From assembly GCA_035532215.1 (NCBI GenBank), contig DATKRK010000108.1, forward strand, positions 1 to 61,753: DNA of 61,753 bases, read 5' to 3'. This DNA comes from JAICIG01 sp035532215 (GTDB taxonomy: Bacteria > Planctomycetota > Planctomycetia > Pirellulales > JAICIG01). The stretch's first letter is position 1. The number at the start of each line of letters is the position of its first letter. Under the pieces are notes generated by a model. The model saw only the letters and a program-made list of their open reading frames with translations. It searched no databases and had not been told where the DNA came from. This document shows, one piece after another, positions 8,581-21,700 of the stretch. The position numbers and the translations under genes were made by a program.

Positions 8581-9966
8581 ATGTCTGAGGGCGCCTCTCA
8601 CGCGGAACGCGCACGACCGGAGGGTGAGCTTTCGCCGCCGCACGCGCACGAGATGCAGGCGCCGCAGGCAAACGGCCGCGAAGCGCCCAATGCCGGCCGA
8701 TTTGGGCGTTTAACCTGGCTTGTGCCGCTGGCCGGGGTGCTGTTGGCCGGTGCCGCGCTGCGGCTCGTGGCGGCCGACGATATGGAATACAAGGCCGACG
8801 AGAAGTGGACCTTCGACCAGACGCAGCCGTCTTCCGACCGTTCGTTCCCCTGGCTCGGCATGCCGTCGAGCGCCGGCATGGACAATCCGGGCATGAGCGT
8901 CTGGGTGTTCATGGCCTTGGGCAAACTGTTGGGCGTCGACGACCCGGTGAGCCTGGCCCGCGCAGTGCAATGGCTCAACGTGGCGGCGATCTTGCTGCAA
9001 GTAGCGTTCGCCTGGCGGTGCGTGCCTTGGCCCGATCGTGAATTCTGGCTCTGGTCGGCCGCGTTTCTGTGCGTAAACCCGCTGGCGGTCTTGTTTCACC
9101 GCAAGATCTGGCCTCCTTCGGTGCTGCCGATCTTCATCGTGGCGCTGTTGATCGCCTGGTGGTTTCGCCAGCGGCCGTGGGCGGCTTTTGCCTGGGGCCT
9201 CGTCGGCGCGGCGATCGGACAGATCCACATGAGCGGTTTTCACTTCGCTGCCGCGGCCGTGCTTTGGACCTGGTGGTTCGGCGACAAGCGCACGGCCTGG
9301 AAGAGTTGGACCGCGGGCAGCGTGCTGGGCGTTCTGCCGATGATTCCCTGGCTGAAGTACCTGATCGCCACCCACGGTTCGCGGCCGTCTGCCAACGTCA
9401 AATGGGAACACCTTTTCGAAGCCAAGTTCTGGCTCCGCTGGTTCAGCGAACCGTTCGGCTGGGGCGCCGACTACGCGCTCGGCGACGATTTTCGCGATTT
9501 TCTCTCGCAGCCGATCGTCGCCGGGCAGGCGACCTGGCTCGTCGGCTTACTGCACGTCGCGGCGATCGCTTCGGCCGTCGGGCTGCTGGTGCGCATCTAT
9601 CGCCAGCGGGGCACTCTGTTCGGCGCCGCCGCGCGGGTCCAAGTGCGATTGCCCACGGTGATGGCGCAAGATTTCGCGCTGTGGGGTTACGGCATCCTGC
9701 TCACGCTAACGTTGACGCCGATCCACTGCCATTACATGCTCATCGCCTACCCGATGGAATTCCTCTGGCTGGCGCGAATGGCGCTCGGGGCGCAGCCCGA
9801 TCGCTCGCGGCGGGCCATGATCGGCCGCGCGCTGTTGGCCGGCATGTGCCTGGTGCAGCTTTTGATCTCGGCCAGCTTTCTGGGCTACATCCACGTCAAG
9901 CAACGGATCGACGGCGACTACGGAGTGGTCTATCGAGCCCAAGTCGAGCGGCAGCCGTTGAGGTAG
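8581..9966 (+). CDS. GT-C fold membrane glycosyltransferase-like protein
   Basis: 461 residues, polytopic membrane protein. After a ~50-residue cytosolic tail comes a first membrane segment (WLVPLAGVLLAGAALRLVA), followed directly by an acidic loop (ADDMEYKADEKWTFDQ) in the place of the Asp-Glu-bearing loop 1 of GT-39/ArnT-type transferases that use polyprenyl-phosphate sugars. Eight or more further hydrophobic segments follow. Sugar and acceptor cannot be read. Isolated on the plus strand, divergent from the YHS-like gene. No Shine-Dalgarno is visible before the ATG. Confidence 0.75.
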   Translation: MSEGASHAERARPEGELSPPHAHEMQAPQANGREAPNAGRFGRLTWLVPLAGVLLAGAALRLVAADDMEYKADEKWTFDQTQPSSDRSFPWLGMPSSAGMDNPGMSVWVFMALGKLLGVDDPVSLARAVQWLNVAAILLQVAFAWRCVPWPDREFWLWSAAFLCVNPLAVLFHRKIWPPSVLPIFIVALLIAWWFRQRPWAAFAWGLVGAAIGQIHMSGFHFAAAAVLWTWWFGDKRTAWKSWTAGSVLGVLPMIPWLKYLIATHGSRPSANVKWEHLFEAKFWLRWFSEPFGWGADYALGDDFRDFLSQPIVAGQATWLVGLLHVAAIASAVGLLVRIYRQRGTLFGAAARVQVRLPTVMAQDFALWGYGILLTLTLTPIHCHYMLIAYPMEFLWLARMALGAQPDRSRRAMIGRALLAGMCLVQLLISASFLGYIHVKQRIDGDYGVVYRAQVERQPLR

Positions 9967-10051
9967 CGTCGCGAATCTCGTCGCGGCGGCAAGATTTGAT
10001 TCGAAAAACTCAAGACATCGGATTGCTGCGTCGGTCGACGCTTGCGACAAA

Positions 10052-10140
10052 GTAGCAGGCACACTCCTGTGTGCCGTCGCCGGCGCTGCAATGGCGGCCA
10101 ACGGTAGCGTCGGTTACGGCACATGGAATGTGCCTACTAC
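10052..10140 (+). repeat. MITE-like family B, copy 1
   Basis: 89 bp bounded by terminal inverted repeats: GTAGCAGGCACACTCC near the left end (10052-10076) and CGGCACATGGAATGTGCC with CTACTAC at the right end (10117-10140). Related copies lie at 30046-30164, 47885-47970 (reversed) and 54954-55035. It is the main content of the 9967-10162 spacer. Confidence 0.8.
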
Positions 10141-10162
10141 TTTCACTTGCGGCTCCGCCGCG

Positions 10163-10636
10163 TCATGCTTTCGTATCGAGCACGATTTCGCTGCGCTCGA
10201 TCGCCGAGAGAAACTGCCGGTTGCTTTCCAGCAAGCTCGGCAGTTCCGCCATTTCGGCCAGCGTGTACCAATGCACCGATTCGACTTCGGCCGGTGATGG
10301 TCGAGGAATCGCTTCGGCGGCCAAATCGGCCTGCCACCAGGCCAGCTCGACGTTCCAAGGCGTGACGCTCGACCAAAGCCGCCGCAGCGGGCGGACCTCG
10401 ACTTGCAACTCTTCGCGCAACTCGCGCACGAGCGCCTCTTCTTCTGATTCGCCCGGCTCGATGCCGCCGCCCGGAAAGCAGAACGCCCCCGGCGCCACGA
10501 CTATTTGCGAGCGGCGAATCACCAGTAAGGCGCCCGAGCGTTCAATCACCGCGACCGCCCCGCGCCGCCGCGGGTCGACGTTGCTCGACGCGCTGGCAGA
10601 CGGGTCGCAAGGTTGTGAATCGAGAGGGCGGGGCAT
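10163..10636 (-). CDS. Nudix hydrolase
   Basis: 157 residues. The Nudix box is present as GGGIEPGESEEEALVREL followed by REELQV, with the catalytic REUxEE glutamates intact; the usual final Gly is Gln. Nudix enzymes hydrolyse nucleoside diphosphates linked to another group (X), with Mg2+ held by the Glu residues. The first ~25 residues (Ser/Pro/Ala rich) may not be part of the fold. Divergent from the large DUF1549/DUF1553 gene and sharing its upstream region, including the 19-bp palindrome at 10722-10740. Confidence 0.88.
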   Translation of the reverse strand: MPRPLDSQPCDPSASASSNVDPRRRGAVAVIERSGALLVIRRSQIVVAPGAFCFPGGGIEPGESEEEALVRELREELQVEVRPLRRLWSSVTPWNVELAWWQADLAAEAIPRPSPAEVESVHWYTLAEMAELPSLLESNRQFLSAIERSEIVLDTKA

Positions 10637-10721
10637 AGCACGATTGTAAGGTGAATCTTGCCATCACCGATAGCGCGATCGGTTAAACTTGACTTTGCTC
10701 CGCCAGCCGGTTAGCCTGATT

Positions 10722-10740
10722 CAACTGGTCAGACCAGTTG
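10722..10740. promoter_or_regulatory. GntR-type operator candidate
   Basis: Perfect 19-bp palindrome: CAACTGGTC, central A, GACCAGTTG. The core TGGTCAGACCA matches the operator form known for FadR-subfamily GntR regulators (PdhR, LldR: TTGGTnnnACCAA). It sits 45 bp before the start of the DUF1549/DUF1553 gene and about 85 bp before the divergent Nudix start. No GntR gene lies in this window. Confidence 0.65.
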
Positions 10741-10785
10741 GACGGGCAGACGTAGGGCGGCTGGATTTCACCCAGAGGCGTGACA

Positions 10786-13797
<3,012 letters not shown>

Positions 13798-13872
13798 GGA
13801 ATTGCGGCGATGCCGAAATTGCAACGGTGGAAATCAACGAGCGGGGACAACGAATGGTGCGCGGCCGCCACC

Positions 13873-14042
13873 TTTTACGTAGCCCAGGCATTTATGCCTG
13901 GGACTTGGTTCAACGGGCGCCCTTTTTTCCCGATTGGCGCCTCGCAGCCGCCAACGGCGGCTGCGAGGCGCCAATCGGGCGACGGTAAGACGGTTGGCGG
14001 AACTTCGCAGATCCCAGGCATAAATGCCTGGGCTACGTAAAA
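13873..14042. repeat. Nested palindrome, possible MITE
   Basis: Outer arms 13873-13903 and 14012-14042 are perfect 31-bp inverted repeats. Each arm itself contains the palindrome CCCAGGCAT-TT-ATGCCTGGG. Inside lies a second, perfect 24-bp inverted repeat (13929-13952 and 13956-13979) with a 3-nt loop. Total 170 bp, filling most of the gap between the DUF1549/DUF1553 and DUF1501 genes. It could extrude as a cruciform or, in RNA, form a very stable structure between two co-oriented genes. Confidence 0.9.
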
Positions 14043-14064
14043 GTCTAGTCCTCGGAGTCTGTTG

Positions 14065-15570
14065 GTGAATACATGTAGAACACCGAACGTGAATGGTCGA
14101 TCCACCTGGGCATCGCTGCGCTCTGCCCCAGGCACCCTGGAACAGCTTGGCGGCCGGCGAGAATTCCTCTGGAAACTCGGCGGCGGATTGGGCGGCATTG
14201 CGCTGGCTCATTTACTCGGGCAAAACGGCTTGCTGGCCGAAACCGGGGCCGATCCCCAAACCGATCTCAACGGCGGCCTGCACCACCCGGCCCGGGCCAA
14301 GCGCGTGGTGCAACTGTTCATGTCGGGCGCTGCCAGCCAGTGCGACCTGTTCGATTACAAGCCGGAGTTGATCAAGCGGCACGGCCAGCCGTTCGATCCG
14401 GGCGAGAAGGTCGAGCTGTTTCAGAGCAGCCCCGGCGCTTGCCTGAAAAGCCCCTGGGACTGGAAGCAATACGGCCAGTGCGGCAAGTGGATGAGCGATC
14501 TCGTGCCGGAACTGGCCAAGTGCGTCGACGAGATGGCGTTCGTCCATTCGATGGTCTCCAAGTCGAACGTTCACGGACCGGCGACGTTCATGCAGAACAC
14601 CGGCTTCGTCCTGCCGGGCTTCCCGAGCATGGGCGCCTGGGTGGCTTACGGCTTGGGCAGCATGACCGAGAACCTGCCGACCTTCGTCGTGCTGCCCGAC
14701 TCGCGCGGCTTTGCCCCCAACGGTCCAGGCAATTGGAGCGCAGGCTTTCTGCCGGCCGCGCATCAGGGGACGATGGTCCGGCCCGGCGCCAAGAACCCGA
14801 TCGCCGATTTGTTCCCGCCGAAGGAGGCCGAGTTCATCACCGCCGAAAGCGACGCGGCCGGCCTGGACGCGCTCAAGCAACTCAACCGCCGGCATTTGCA
14901 GGGCCGCGAGGGCGATTCGCGGCTCGACGCGCGGATCGCTTCTTATGAGCTGGCGGCGCGGTTGCAGCTCAGTGCGCCCGAGGTGCTCGATCTCGCACAA
15001 GAGACCGAGACGACGAAGCGGCTGTACGGCCTCGATCAGCCGGCGACCGAGGATTTCGGCCGCAACTGCCTGGTGGCTCGGCGGCTGTTGGAGCGGGGCG
15101 TGCGGTTCGTGCAGGTTTGGAGCGGCGCCGACAACGGCTTCCCGCGGCGCAACTGGGACAGTCACGAAGACATCGCCAAGGACCACGGCGACATGGGCCT
15201 GAGCATGGACCGGCCGGCCGCGGCGCTCGTTCAAGACCTGCGGGCTCGCGGCATGCTCGACGACACGATCGTGATCTGGACCACCGAGTTCGGCCGCATG
15301 CCCTGCGCTCAGGGCAAAGGCCGCGACCACAATCCGTTCGCCTTCACCTCCTGGCTGGCCGGCGGCGGCGTCCGCGGCGGCGCCAGCTACGGCGAAAGTG
15401 ACGAGTGGTCGTACAAGGCCGCCGTACACCCTTGCTATTGCTACGATCTGCACGCCACGGTGCTGCACCTGTTGGGCATCGATCACGAGCGGCTTACCTT
15501 CCGCAACAACGGCATCGACCGCCGCTTGACCGACGTTCACGGCAGGGTGATTCACGAGCTGGTGGCGTAA
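14065..15570 (+). CDS. DUF1501 protein
   Basis: About 501 residues. A Tat-type signal starts GGRREFLWKLGGGLGG, with the DUF1501 body following (VVQLFMSGAASQCDLFDYKP; PGFPSMGAWVAYGLGS; TTEFGRMPCAQGKGRDHN; HPCYCYDLHATVLHLLGID). The family is related to alkaline phosphatase/sulfatase-like hydrolases, is exported, and pairs with the DUF1549/DUF1553 gene just upstream. The start is uncertain: no in-frame ATG precedes the twin Arg, and only TTG at 14062 and GTG at 14065 are available, 20 bp after the nested palindrome. The ~30 residues before the Tat motif look unlike a normal N-terminus. Confidence 0.9.
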   Translation: MNTCRTPNVNGRSTWASLRSAPGTLEQLGGRREFLWKLGGGLGGIALAHLLGQNGLLAETGADPQTDLNGGLHHPARAKRVVQLFMSGAASQCDLFDYKPELIKRHGQPFDPGEKVELFQSSPGACLKSPWDWKQYGQCGKWMSDLVPELAKCVDEMAFVHSMVSKSNVHGPATFMQNTGFVLPGFPSMGAWVAYGLGSMTENLPTFVVLPDSRGFAPNGPGNWSAGFLPAAHQGTMVRPGAKNPIADLFPPKEAEFITAESDAAGLDALKQLNRRHLQGREGDSRLDARIASYELAARLQLSAPEVLDLAQETETTKRLYGLDQPATEDFGRNCLVARRLLERGVRFVQVWSGADNGFPRRNWDSHEDIAKDHGDMGLSMDRPAAALVQDLRARGMLDDTIVIWTTEFGRMPCAQGKGRDHNPFAFTSWLAGGGVRGGASYGESDEWSYKAAVHPCYCYDLHATVLHLLGIDHERLTFRNNGIDRRLTDVHGRVIHELVA

Positions 15571-15718
15571 GTCCTACTCAGCGGACGTCGCTCGCCAGGG
15601 CGCTGCGAGATTCGCACGCAACCGACTATCGGCGGAAACCGGACCAACGGGCGCGCCATCCCCTGCTTCGCCCAGCGGGCGTGTTGTGACGCGAGCGGTT
15701 TTTCGCTTGCCGAGAGTG

Positions 15719-18700
15719 CTAGGGGACGAACCGGACCGCGATGCCGTCCGCCGGGGCGGGCGGCGTGTTGCGATACTCGTCCGTGTCGATGATCTCGACC
15801 TGGATGTCGCGCTGCGTGGCGCCGGTCCGCATCTGCGCCAGCATGTTGTTCAGTTCGGTTGAATCTGGCGCCCGCTGCAAGTATTGCTGGTAGAAGCCGT
15901 CAATCAGGTTCGTGAAGTTCTCGTCGCTTTGGGTGAAGCCAAGCACGACCTGGTCCTCGGTTTCGAGATGCTGGTCGAGTTGGTATTCCCAGAAGCTTAG
16001 ACCCAGCGAGTCGGCTGGGCGGTTCAGCAGCCGTTGGTATAAAGCCTGAATCCAGTCGGCGTTCGTTCCGCCGGCCGATTGGAAGAACTCGGGAGAACTG
16101 ATCATGCCGGCGATCACGTTTTCCGGACCTCCGTCGCGCTTCCATACCTGGTCGCGCCAGTAGTCCAAGCCGGAGGCGTCGGGCGAACGCAACAAGAAAT
16201 CGTGATAATACTGCTCGATAATCGGATCGAGCCGTTCGTTGCTTTCGAAGATGCCTTGTGCGACCTCGCTGTACGGGGCGCCGTTTTGAATCTGGTTCGT
16301 CCAGTACGCCAAGCCGGCGTCTTCGGCTTCGCGGTGGAGCACCTGTTCGTAGAGCTTGTCGACGATGCTCGCTTCGTAGGAAATGACCCGGACGGTCACG
16401 ATCCCGCTGTTGGCCAGCCCGTCGCTGGCCTGGTACGTGAACTCGTCGAGGCCGGCAAAGTCGGCGCCTTTCGCGTAGGTGAACGAACCGTCGGCGTTCA
16501 GCGTCAACGTGCCGTGGGCCGGACCGTCAACCAGATGCGCCGTGAGCGCGTCGCCGTTGGGATCGCTGTCGTTGGCGAGCACGCCCCCCGCGAGGGACGC
16601 GCTGCTGGAACTGTTGCTCAACACGAACGTGTCCGCCTGGGCGACCGGCGCGCCGTTGACGGTGATGCGAAAACTCTGCGGGGCCGACGTATCGACGCCG
16701 CCGTGGGCCGTGCCGCCGTCGTCTTTGAGCGCCAGGCTGATCGTGGCCGTGCCCGAGACGCCGGGGGCGGGCGTGAACGTCAGGGCCCCGGTGGCCGGAT
16801 CGACCGAGGGCTGAACCGCAAACAGCGAGGGATTGGTATTACCGGCGAGTTGGAAACTGAGCGTTTGTCCCGCTTCGTTGGCCGGGCCGGGGGAAACGCC
16901 CGTCGCCCAGCCCGCGACGACGACGGCGCCGGCGTCTTCCGGTACGCGCTGGTCGGCGCCTTTGATGAAGACCGGCGGCTGATTCACGGCATTGACCGTG
17001 ACGGTAAAAACATCGTCGACTTTGGCGCCCGAATCGTCGACCGCTCGCAGATCGAGCTGCGCCGCGCCGAATTGGTCTTTGAACAGGTGCAAGGCGAGCA
17101 TGCCGTTGGACAGCGTGGCGCCGACCAGGCTGCCGTTGTCGTTGCCCGCCAGCGACACGGTTAGATGGTCGCCGTTGGGAATATCGACGTCGTCGAACAC
17201 CCCTGCCACGTTCAGCATTACGTCGGCGGCGTTCTCGTCGAGCGTCAAATTCGCCACCGGCGCCGCCACGGTCGGGGCGTGATTCACCGGGTTGACCACG
17301 ATTTCGAACGTTTGCGGCGACGATGCATCGACGCCGCCGTTGGCCGTGCCGCCGTCGTCGTGCAAGGTTACGGTGACATTGGCCGTGCCCGGCGTGTGCA
17401 AAGCAGGCGTGAACGTCAGATTGCCCGCCGCATCGATCGCCGGACCGGCCGAGAACAGCCCTGGGTTGTCGGTGCTGACGACGAAGTCGACCGTCTGGCT
17501 CGATTCGTTGGGCCCGGCGCTGACGTTCGCGGCCCAAGAGACGAAGGTCTGCGGGCCGGAATCCTCATCGACCGTTTCATCCGGCCCGGCCTGGAAGCTC
17601 GGCGCCTGGTTGACCGGGTTGATCGTGATCGTAAAGGTTTGCGAAGCCGACGTATCTTGGCCGCCGTTGGCCGTGCCGCCGTCGTCGTGCAGCGTGACGG
17701 TGACGTGGGCTACACCGCTGATATTGGCGGCTGGCGCGTAGCTCAGGGCGCCGGTCGGGTCGATCGCAGGTTGCACGGAAAACAGCGCCGAGTTGTCGCT
17801 GGAAACCTGGAAATCGAGCGTCTGGCCCGTTTCGAAGGCGCCTTGGCTGATGTTCGTGGCCCAGGAAGCGACCGTTTGCGCCGGAGCGTTTTCGTCGGCC
17901 GCCTGGTCGGGTCCGACGGTGAAGCTGGGCGGCTGATTGACGAAGTTGACGGTGATCGTGAAGGTCTGCGGGGCCGACGTATCGACGCCGCCGTTGGCCG
18001 TGCCGCCGTCATCGTGCAATTGCACGGTGACGTGGGCGACTCCGAACGCATGCGCGGCAGGCGCGTAAGTGAGCGTGCCGTTGGCGTCGATCGCGGGCGG
18101 AGTTGCGAAAAGCGAAGGATTGTCGTTCGAGACCAGGAAGTTCAATGTTTGGCCCGTTTCATTCGGCCCGTCGCTGATGCTCGTCGCCCAGCCGGCAACT
18201 GCCTGCGGACCAGAGTCTTGATTCACCGACTGGTCCGCCCCGGCGGTGAAGCTGGGCGGGTCGTTCACGGCGTTGACCGTAATCGTGAAGGTCTGCGGGG
18301 CCGAGGTGTCGACCCCGCCGTTGGCCGTGCCGCCGTCGTCGTGTAACTGCACGGTGACGTGCGCGACGCCGTTGGCGTTGGGCGCCGGCGTGTAAGTCAA
18401 CGCTCCGCTGACAGGATCGATGGAAGGTCCGGCCGAGAACAGGCTGGAGTTGTCGGTGCTAACCAGGAAGTTCAGCGTTTGCGTCGCCTCGTTCGGTCCG
18501 GCGCTGATGCTCGCGGCCCAGCCGGAGACGCTCTGCGGCCCGGCGTCTTCGTTCACGGTTTGGTCGCCGCCGGCCGTGAAACTCGGGGCGTCGTTGACCT
18601 GGTTGATCGTAATCGTGAAGACTTGCGGCGCCGACGTATCGACGCCGCCGTTGGCCGTGCCGCCATCGTCGTGCAGCATCACGGTGACGTGCGCCACGCC

Positions 18701-21700
18701 ATAGGCGTTCGGCGCCGGAGCGTACGCCAGCGTTCCGCTGGCAGGGTCGATGGCCGGCTGCGAGGAGAACAACGCGCTGTTGTCGGAACCGACCTGGAAG
18801 TCAAGCGTCTGGCCGGTTTCGTTCGGCCCGTCGCTGATGTTCGTCGCCCAGCCGGCAACGGTCTGCGGCGCGGAGTCTTCGTTCACGGTTTGATCGGCGC
18901 CGGCCGTGAAGCTGGGCGGATCGTTCACCGGATTAACGGTGATCGTAAACGTCTGCGGCGACGAGGTGTCGACGCCGCCGTTGGCCGTGCCGCCATTGTC
19001 GTGCAGCACCACCGTGACGTGGGCCACGCCGTAGGCGTTGGGCGCCGGCGTATAGGTCAACGTGCCGCTCGCATCGATCGCCGGCTGCGCCGAGAACAGC
19101 GAGTTGTTGTCGTAACTGACCAGGAAGTTCACCGTCTGGCTCGCTTCGTTCGGCCCGGCGCTGACATTCGTCGCCCAGCCGGCGACCGTTTGCGGCCCGG
19201 CGTCTTCGTCAATGGTCTGGTCGGCGCCGGCCGTGAAGCTCGGCGGTTCATTGACCGGGTTGACCGTGATCGTGAAGGTGACGGGCGCCGAGGCGTCGAC
19301 GCCGCCGTTGGCCGTGCCGCCGTTATCGAAGAGTTGAACCGTGACGTGCGACACGCCGTTCATGTGCGGGGCCGCTTGATAGGTCAGGATGCCGTTCGCG
19401 TCGAGCGACGGTTGCAGCGAGAACAACGCGGGATTGTCGGAGCTGACCTGGAAATGCACCGTCTGGCTCGATTCGTTCAGCGGCCCGGCGGAAATGTTCT
19501 TCGCCCAGCCGACCACGATTTCTTCGCCGGAGTTTTCGTTGATCGTTTGATCGGCGCCAGCCGTAAAACTGGGCGGCTGATTGACGAAGTTGACCGTGAT
19601 CGTGAACGTCTGCGGGGCCGACGTATCGACGCCGCCGTTGGCCGTGCCGCCATTGTCGTGCAGCACGACCGTGACGTGGGCCACGCCGTTGGCGTTGGGC
19701 GCCGGCGTGTAGGTCAAATCGCCCGTCGCCGGGTCGATGGACGGCTGCGAGGAAAACAGCGAGCTATTGTCGGAACTGACGATGAAGTTCAGCGTCTGGC
19801 CGGCTTCGTTGGCCGGACCCGCACTGATGTTGGTCGCCCAGCCGGCGACCGTTTGAGCGCCGGCGTCTTCGTTCACCGTCTGGTCGGCGCCGGCCGTGAA
19901 GCTGGGCGGCTGATTCACGACAGAGAGCGTGATGGCGAAGGTTTGCGACGCCGAGGTATCGACGCCGCCGTTGGCCGTGCCGCCATTGTCGTGCAGCACG
20001 ACCGTGACGTGGGCCACGCCGTTGGCGTTCGGCGCCGGCGTGTAGGTCAAGTTGCCGTTGGAATCGATCGCCGGTTGAACGGAAAACAGCGACGTGTTGT
20101 CGTCGCTGGCTTGAAAATCGACCGTCTGGCTCGCTTCGTTCGGTCCCGGGCTGATGTTCGTCGCCCAGCCAGAGACCGTCTGCGGCCCTGCGTTCTCCAT
20201 CACGCTCTGATCGCCGCCGGCGGTAAAGCTAGGCGGCTGATTGACGAAGTTGACCGTGATCGTGAAGGTTTGCGGGGCCGACGTATCGACGCCGCCGCTG
20301 GCCGTGCCGCCGTTGTCGTGCAGTTCGACCGTGACGTGGGCCACTCCGAAAGCGTTCGGCGCCGGCGTGTAGGTCAAATCGCCCGTGGCCGGATCGATGG
20401 AGGGCTGCGCGGAAAACAGCGCGCTATTGTCGGAACTGACCAGGAAGTTCAACGTTTGCCACGATTCGTTGGCCGCCCCTGGGCTGATGTTGGTCGCCCA
20501 ACCGGCGACCGTTTGAGCGCCGGCGTCTTCGTTCACCGTCTGGTCGGCGCCGGCGGTGAAGCTGGGCGGCTGATTCACCGTGGTGATCGAAATGGCGAAG
20601 ATTTGCGGCGCCGAATTGTCGATGCCGCCGTTGGCCGTGCCGCCATTGTCGTGCAGCACCACCGTGACGTGGGCGATGCCGTTGGCGTCCGGCGCCGGGG
20701 TATAGGTCAGTTTGCCGTTGGAATCGATCGCCGGCTGGACGGAGAACATCGACGGATTATCGTCGCTGACTTGAAAATCGACCGTCTGGCTCGCTTCGTT
20801 CGGTCCCGGGCTGATGTTCGTCGCCCAGCCAGAGACCGTCTGCGGCCCCGCGTTCTCGAGGACGCTCTGATCGCCGCCGGCGGTAAAGCTGGGCGGCTGA
20901 TTGACGAAGTTGACCGTGATCGTGAAGGTTTGCGGCGCCGACGTATCGACCCCGCCGTTGGCCGTGCCGCCGTTATCGTGCAACTCGACGGTGACGTGCG
21001 CCACGCCGCTGGTATTGGCCGCCGGGGTGAACGTCAAGTTTCCGGACGGATCGATCGCGGGTTGCGCCGCAAACAACGATGCATTGTCGGACGTCACGAT
21101 GAAGTTCAGCAACTGACCGCTTTCGTTCGGCGGCCCGGCGCTGATGTTCGTGGCCCAGGCATTCGCGGTCTGGGCGCCGGCGTTCTCGTTGACCGTCTCG
21201 TCCGGGCCCTCGGTGAAGCTCGGCGCCTGGTTGATCGGGTTGATCGTGATCGAGAAGGTCTGCGAAAACGTATCGCCGCCGCCGCCGGCCGTGCCGCCGT
21301 TGTTCTGCAGCGTGAGCGTTACATGGGCGACCCCCGACGCGTCGGCGGCAGGAGCATACGTTAACGTTCCGGTGGCCAGGTCGATTGCCGGCTGTGTTGC
21401 AAACAACGCATTGTTGTCGTTGCTGATGGTGGTTGTAAGCACTTCGTTTGATTCGCCGGCCGGCCCGGCGACGATACTCGAGATAAATCCGGGCGCGGTC
21501 TGAGGTCCGGAGTTTTCGAGCACCTGCTGCGTCGGTCCCGCAATCGTAAAGCTGGGGGCCGAATTGACCGACGAGGCGAGCCCGGCCGTGCCGAGTTTCA
21601 GCACGAAAATATCTCGGTCGCCCGAGGCGCCGACATTGAACGTACCCGGCGGCGGGCTGAAGTTGGCCGGGCCTTCGGAAACGCCCGTCGCGTAGACATT

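Noticed and set aside
13834..14211. Minus-strand ORFs of 107 and 125 residues with GIYAWDL twice
   Set aside because: They translate the nested palindrome; the repeated peptide is a product of the inverted arms.
16079..18346. Further plus-strand ORFs (16079-17164, 17165-18346)
   Set aside because: Same antisense effect over the repeats; no domain and no ribosome site.
17300..20990. Regularly spaced repeats that might suggest a CRISPR array
   Set aside because: The period is about 330 bp, the units are coding, and no short repeat/spacer structure exists.
18359..21364. 1,001-residue plus-strand ORF rich in Arg/Asp/Gly
   Set aside because: It lies entirely opposite the tandem Ig-like repeats of the giant gene and simply mirrors their period; the composition is that of an antisense frame.
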